A stretch of 9,157 nucleotides of DNA from Acidobacteriota bacterium (GTDB taxonomy: Bacteria > Acidobacteriota > Vicinamibacteria > Vicinamibacterales > 2-12-FULL-66-21): assembly GCA_013694635.1 (NCBI GenBank), contig JACDCA010000757.1, forward strand, positions 1 through 9,157, in the 5' to 3' direction. Made by a program: the position numbers and the translations under genes. Every line of letters begins with the position of its first letter. Position 1 is the stretch's first letter. The notes below the pieces were generated by a model. It saw only the letters and a program-made list of their open reading frames with translations, searched no databases and was not told the origin of the DNA. Positions 6,716 through 9,157 of the stretch are shown here, in pieces.

Positions 6716-7637
6716 CGGCGCCGCGTCGCCGCGCGTGCCGCAACTCTCGGCGGTAGTAGTGGCCTTCAATGGCGGCCGGGTGCTGACGGAGTGTCTCGAA
6801 GCACTGACGACGGACTCGGTCCCCGACCGGGTCGAGATTCTCGTGGTATACGACCCGGCCGGATCAGTCGGCCTCGCGACCGCGAGTCTGGGCGCCCGTT
6901 TTCCGAAGGTCCACTGGCTGGGGGTCCGATCACCTGCGACGGTGCCACGACTGCGGGCGCATGGGATGGCGGCCGCCCGCGGAGACGTGATCGCATTACT
7001 GGAGGACGACTGCGTCGTCGAACGCGGTTGGTGCGAGGCGGCCATTGCCGCCCACAACACGGAGCATCTGGTGATTGGAGGCGCAGTCGAACCGGGCCCG
7101 TACAAACGCGCGCTCGACTGGGCAGTCTATTTCTGCGAATACGGCCGATTCACCTTGCCGCTTCAGCACGGCATGAACATCGTCCTGGCTCTCGCGGCTA
7201 ATAACGTGACGTACAAACGGACGGCGCTCGCCCGTGTGCCTTCGAGCGACGATGGTTTTTACGACATGTTCGTGCACGCTGCCTGGGAGCGCGCAGGCGT
7301 GCCGATGCGGACAGACCGGACTCTGGTCGTCCGAAATGTCAACGCCTGGTCGCTCGCGCACGTGACTTCGGTGCCGTATCACCACGGGCGCGCGTTCGCT
7401 GGGCACCGGGCCGCCGGCCGCTCGGGACCGTGGCGGGCTGCGATCGGCCTGCTCGCCCTCGGTTTGCCGATTCTGAAGCTTGGCCGGATTGTCAGCGGGA
7501 CCGCGTCGAGGAAGCGGCTGGCAGGGCGGCTTCTCCAGGCGCTGCCGTGGATGGTGGTCTTCAACACCAGCTGGTCGCTCGGCGAGGCGGTGGGTTATGT
7601 CCGGGGGCCTGGGGACAGCGCCACGCGTTGGCGATAG
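6678..7637 (+). CDS. Glycosyltransferase family 2, tandem paralog with intact acidic motif
   Basis: The 319-residue product is a GT-A fold transferase related to the gene just upstream. It has LSAVVVAFNGG near the N-terminus, ILVVYD after the second strand, and the canonical L-E109-D110-D111 metal site inside ALLEDDCVVERGW. NVTYKR (176-181), ERAG, YHHGR (234-238) and GEAVGYVRGPG (302-312) line up with the paralog at nearly the same spacing. Hydrophobic C-terminal segments point to membrane association. The start is uncertain. GTG at 6678 gives a 38-base overlap with the upstream gene and has only a GGGGG as possible ribosome-binding site. GTG at 6696 or 6735 is also in frame, and 6735 would give an N-terminus like the paralog's and remove the overlap, but shows no ribosome-binding site. 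It is probably an active transferase using a nucleotide-sugar donor; donor and acceptor are unknown. Confidence 0.88.
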   Translation: MAPADVVSSCSTDGAASPRVPQLSAVVVAFNGGRVLTECLEALTTDSVPDRVEILVVYDPAGSVGLATASLGARFPKVHWLGVRSPATVPRLRAHGMAAARGDVIALLEDDCVVERGWCEAAIAAHNTEHLVIGGAVEPGPYKRALDWAVYFCEYGRFTLPLQHGMNIVLALAANNVTYKRTALARVPSSDDGFYDMFVHAAWERAGVPMRTDRTLVVRNVNAWSLAHVTSVPYHHGRAFAGHRAAGRSGPWRAAIGLLALGLPILKLGRIVSGTASRKRLAGRLLQALPWMVVFNTSWSLGEAVGYVRGPGDSATRWR

Positions 7638-7751
7638 CCAGCGCGGTTTCCCGAGGTCAAGAGGTCGACAAGATCCGGTTCATGTCGATACCTGGCGCTG
7701 ATTGATCAACCCGAGCGCCAATCGTCCGCACGCCGGGATATTGTTCGTCCT
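7638..7751. promoter_or_regulatory. Longest gap inside the cluster, with interrupted palindrome
   Basis: The 114 bases between the last GT2 gene and the oxidoreductase contrast with the overlaps and short gaps elsewhere. They contain TGGCGCT (7693-7699) and its exact complement AGCGCCA (7714-7720) around a 14-base loop, which itself includes the 8-bp palindrome TTGATCAA (7702-7709). No T-run follows, so this is not a typical intrinsic terminator. It could be an operator or attenuating hairpin that lets the last gene be controlled separately. No clear promoter boxes are seen. Confidence 0.35.
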
Positions 7752-8798
7752 GTGACCAGTGCGACACGTATTCGCGTCGCTGTCATCGGGGCGGGGCTGA
7801 TGGGCCGGTGGCATGCATATGCAGCGGTTCGCTCAGGAGCCCGGGTGACCGCCGTCGTCGATTCCGACCAATCTCAGGCGGACCGCCTCGCCGCGCGATA
7901 CCCGGGATGCCGAGCCATCTCCGACCTCGCCACCGCACTCGAGCTTTCGGACGTCGTTCATGTCTGCACCCCGACCGAGACGCACGTGCCGCTTGCGCGC
8001 GCGGCGCTGACTGCCGGCAAACATGCAGTAGTCGAAAAACCGCTCGCCTCCAGTGCAACTGACACTGCGGCCCTGCTCTCGCTCGCCGCCTCCCACGGCG
8101 TGTTCGTATGTCCCGTCCACCAGCTTGTGTTCACGGATGGTGTGCGAAGGGCACACACGAGCATGCAGCGGATTGGTCCAGTACGCCACGTGGGTTTCGT
8201 CCTCTGTTCGGCGGGAGCAGCTGGCGCGGGACCCGGGGCGCCGGGTCGCGTGGCTCTCGAGGTGCTGCCACACCCCCTGTCGATTATCGCGCGGCTGTTT
8301 CCCGACGCGTTGGGACACGCCGCCTGGTCTGTGCGGCACCCGGCGCCTGGCGAAATTCGCGTCCTGGGGCAGGCGGGCGATCTGACCGTTTCCATCGTCG
8401 TATCGATGAGTGCCCGCCCGACGAAAAACACCATGGAGATTCTGGGTGTTCGCGGCGCTGTCTACGTAGACCTGTTCCACGGCTTCGCGGTCCGGTACAG
8501 TGGGAACGTCTCGCGCGCTCGGAAGATCGCCCAGCCATTCCTCCACGGCGCCGGACACATCGGCGTTGCGGCCGCGAATCTTGCGCTGCGTATCGTCCGC
8601 CGCGAGCCTGCGTATCCGGGACTCGTGCCGCTGCTGCGCGCGTTCTACGCAGCTGTCGCATCCGGCGGCGCCCATCCGATCGCGCCGTCCGAGACGCTGG
8701 CAGTTGCGTGCGCATCCGACGAATTGATGGCTCTCGTGTCTGGAGTTCGAACTTCGTTGCGCACCGAGGGTGATGATGCGCCAGGCTGGCGTGGGTGA
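7752..8798 (+). CDS. Gfo/Idh/MocA-family NAD(P)-dependent oxidoreductase
   Basis: The 348-residue product has a classic N-terminal Rossmann fold: VAVIGAGLMG (9-18), then D37 at the end of the second strand, which usually favours NAD(H) over NADP(H). The family's E95-K96-P97 motif follows, with K96 the expected catalytic lysine. CPVHQ (120-124) closes the nucleotide domain. The substrate-binding half carries LPHPLS with H174 in the usual catalytic-histidine position. Length is ordinary for the family and no signal peptide is visible. Known members oxidise, reduce or epimerise sugars, inositols and sugar nucleotides. In this setting, making or modifying a sugar-nucleotide precursor, as WlbA-type 3-dehydrogenases do, is a reasonable inference but not demonstrated. 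The GTG start has a poor ribosome-binding site. The gene follows the others after 114 bases, so it may be a separate unit. The roughly equal-length frame on the opposite strand is a GC artefact. Confidence 0.88.
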   Translation: MTSATRIRVAVIGAGLMGRWHAYAAVRSGARVTAVVDSDQSQADRLAARYPGCRAISDLATALELSDVVHVCTPTETHVPLARAALTAGKHAVVEKPLASSATDTAALLSLAASHGVFVCPVHQLVFTDGVRRAHTSMQRIGPVRHVGFVLCSAGAAGAGPGAPGRVALEVLPHPLSIIARLFPDALGHAAWSVRHPAPGEIRVLGQAGDLTVSIVVSMSARPTKNTMEILGVRGAVYVDLFHGFAVRYSGNVSRARKIAQPFLHGAGHIGVAAANLALRIVRREPAYPGLVPLLRAFYAAVASGGAHPIAPSETLAVACASDELMALVSGVRTSLRTEGDDAPGWRG

Positions 8799-8920
8799 GG
8801 AGCGCCGATCTTGTGCCGTTGCGTCGTTGACTCTGGCGTCTGACCAAATCTGCGGATTATCGCACTCAGGCTCGACCGGCTGCACTCAGCACGACGTGCG
8901 GTGGTGTGGTCAGCGCCGCT

Positions 8921-9157
8921 TCAAAGGGCGGATGCGTCTGCTGGAACGTTTTCCGATCCGGTCGTCTCGATGCGTAGCGTGTACTCGATCGGAAGCTGAT
9001 CGAGAACGGTGCTCACAGCCTTCAACAGCGCAGCGGCTAAGGCGTTTTCGTCATGTCCATGTCGAGGATCTCGTCAAGCAATCGCCATTCCGAAGTTATA
9101 GAATTCTATTCCTCGCGGGTATACCTCCTCGCCACGGGTCCCGACCCGAGATAGCTC
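8921..9157 (-). pseudogene. Possible decayed reverse-strand coding remnant
   Basis: Reading leftward from the right edge, one reverse frame is open for 27 codons, meets TGA at 9076-9074, then continues open for 50 codons to a second TGA at 8923-8921. The second part reads like real protein, for example ALAAALLKAVSTVLDQLP followed by IEYTLRIETTG, with a helix-then-strand pattern. No ATG lies in frame in it; the only candidate start is a GTG giving about 30 codons. Around the internal stop a neighbouring frame reads EWRLLDEILDMDM, so two offsetting indels could also join the parts. I do not recognise the family. It may be the eroded 3' end of a gene entering from the right, or chance open frame in GC-rich DNA. 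Confidence 0.2.
9098..9109. repeat. Perfect 12-bp AT-rich palindrome
   Basis: ATAGAATTCTAT is a perfect palindrome in a small AT-rich patch within otherwise GC-rich sequence. Such islands can mark a protein-binding site or promoter, but no partner gene start is visible nearby on either strand. Confidence 0.35.

Larger units (their letters stand above)
8799..9157. other. Right-hand region without a confident gene
   Basis: No + strand gene is supported here. The stretch holds several short symmetric elements: GCACGACGTGC at 8889-8899, a 7-bp inverted repeat CTCGATC/GATCGAG at 8984-8990 and 8998-9004 with a seven-base loop, a perfect 12-bp palindrome ATAGAATTCTAT at 9098-9109, GGTATACC at 9118-9125, and a small hairpin CGGGT/ACCCG at 9135-9148. 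The octamer GCACTCAG occurs at 8862-8869 and 8882-8889. None has the T-run of an intrinsic terminator for the upstream operon. A possible broken reverse-strand gene is listed separately. Confidence 0.5.

Noticed and set aside
7833..8885. 350-residue reverse-strand open frame opposite the Gfo/Idh/MocA gene
   Set aside because: The + strand protein has clear GAGLMG, EKP and catalytic His motifs. The reverse translation is Arg-rich with no recognisable motif, as expected of an antisense frame in GC-rich coding DNA.
8984..9004. Intrinsic terminator after the operon
   Set aside because: The 7-bp stem CTCGATC/GATCGAG is perfect but is followed by a mixed sequence without a T-tract, and it lies about 190 bases past the last stop.
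1..9157. CRISPR array, tRNA, rRNA, insertion sequence or prophage
   Set aside because: I saw no regularly spaced repeats, no tRNA-like or rRNA-like sequence, no transposase or integrase motifs, and no phage structural gene. The holin-like size of the two membrane proteins alone does not support a prophage.

Overview
The window is GC-rich bacterial DNA (high by eye, not computed). All confident genes lie on the + strand. It looks like part of a surface-polysaccharide or glycolipid biosynthesis locus from a GC-rich bacterium. The protein types (a UDP-galactopyranose-mutase/HemY-like FAD oxidoreductase, GT4 and GT2 glycosyltransferases, a short polysaccharide deacetylase, a Gfo/Idh/MocA oxidoreductase) would fit an environmental lineage such as Acidobacteriota or Deltaproteobacteria-like groups. 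That placement is a low-confidence inference because no taxonomic marker gene is present.

Layout. Positions 1-295 are a leader without a confident gene, with an 11-bp tandem direct repeat close to the first start. A tightly packed run follows: FAD oxidoreductase (296-1786), GT4 glycosyltransferase (1786-2961), second GT4 glycosyltransferase with a four-cysteine insert (2958-4289), polysaccharide deacetylase (4337-5107), two small membrane proteins that are paralogs of each other (5104-5472 and 5484-5795), then two GT2 glycosyltransferases that are also paralogs (5813-6715 and 6678-7637). After a 114-base gap comes a Gfo/Idh/MocA oxidoreductase (7752-8798). The last 359 bases hold no confident gene, only short palindromes and a reverse-strand open frame interrupted by one stop.

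How it fits together. Stop/start overlaps (1 base at 1786, ATGA at 2958 and at 5104) and short gaps suggest that the first eight genes are co-transcribed and partly translationally coupled. The glycosyltransferases would add sugars in sequence to a lipid-linked glycan. The deacetylase would remove acyl groups from the glycan or a precursor. The two oxidoreductases could modify sugar or sugar-nucleotide substrates. The small two-helix membrane proteins have no function I can assign and are the most interesting part. They align without gaps over their second half, and their tight placement between the deacetylase and the GT2 genes suggests a role in glycan assembly at the membrane. No Wzx flippase, Wzy polymerase, ABC exporter or initiating phosphoglycosyltransferase is visible, so the locus must continue outside the window or use factors encoded elsewhere.
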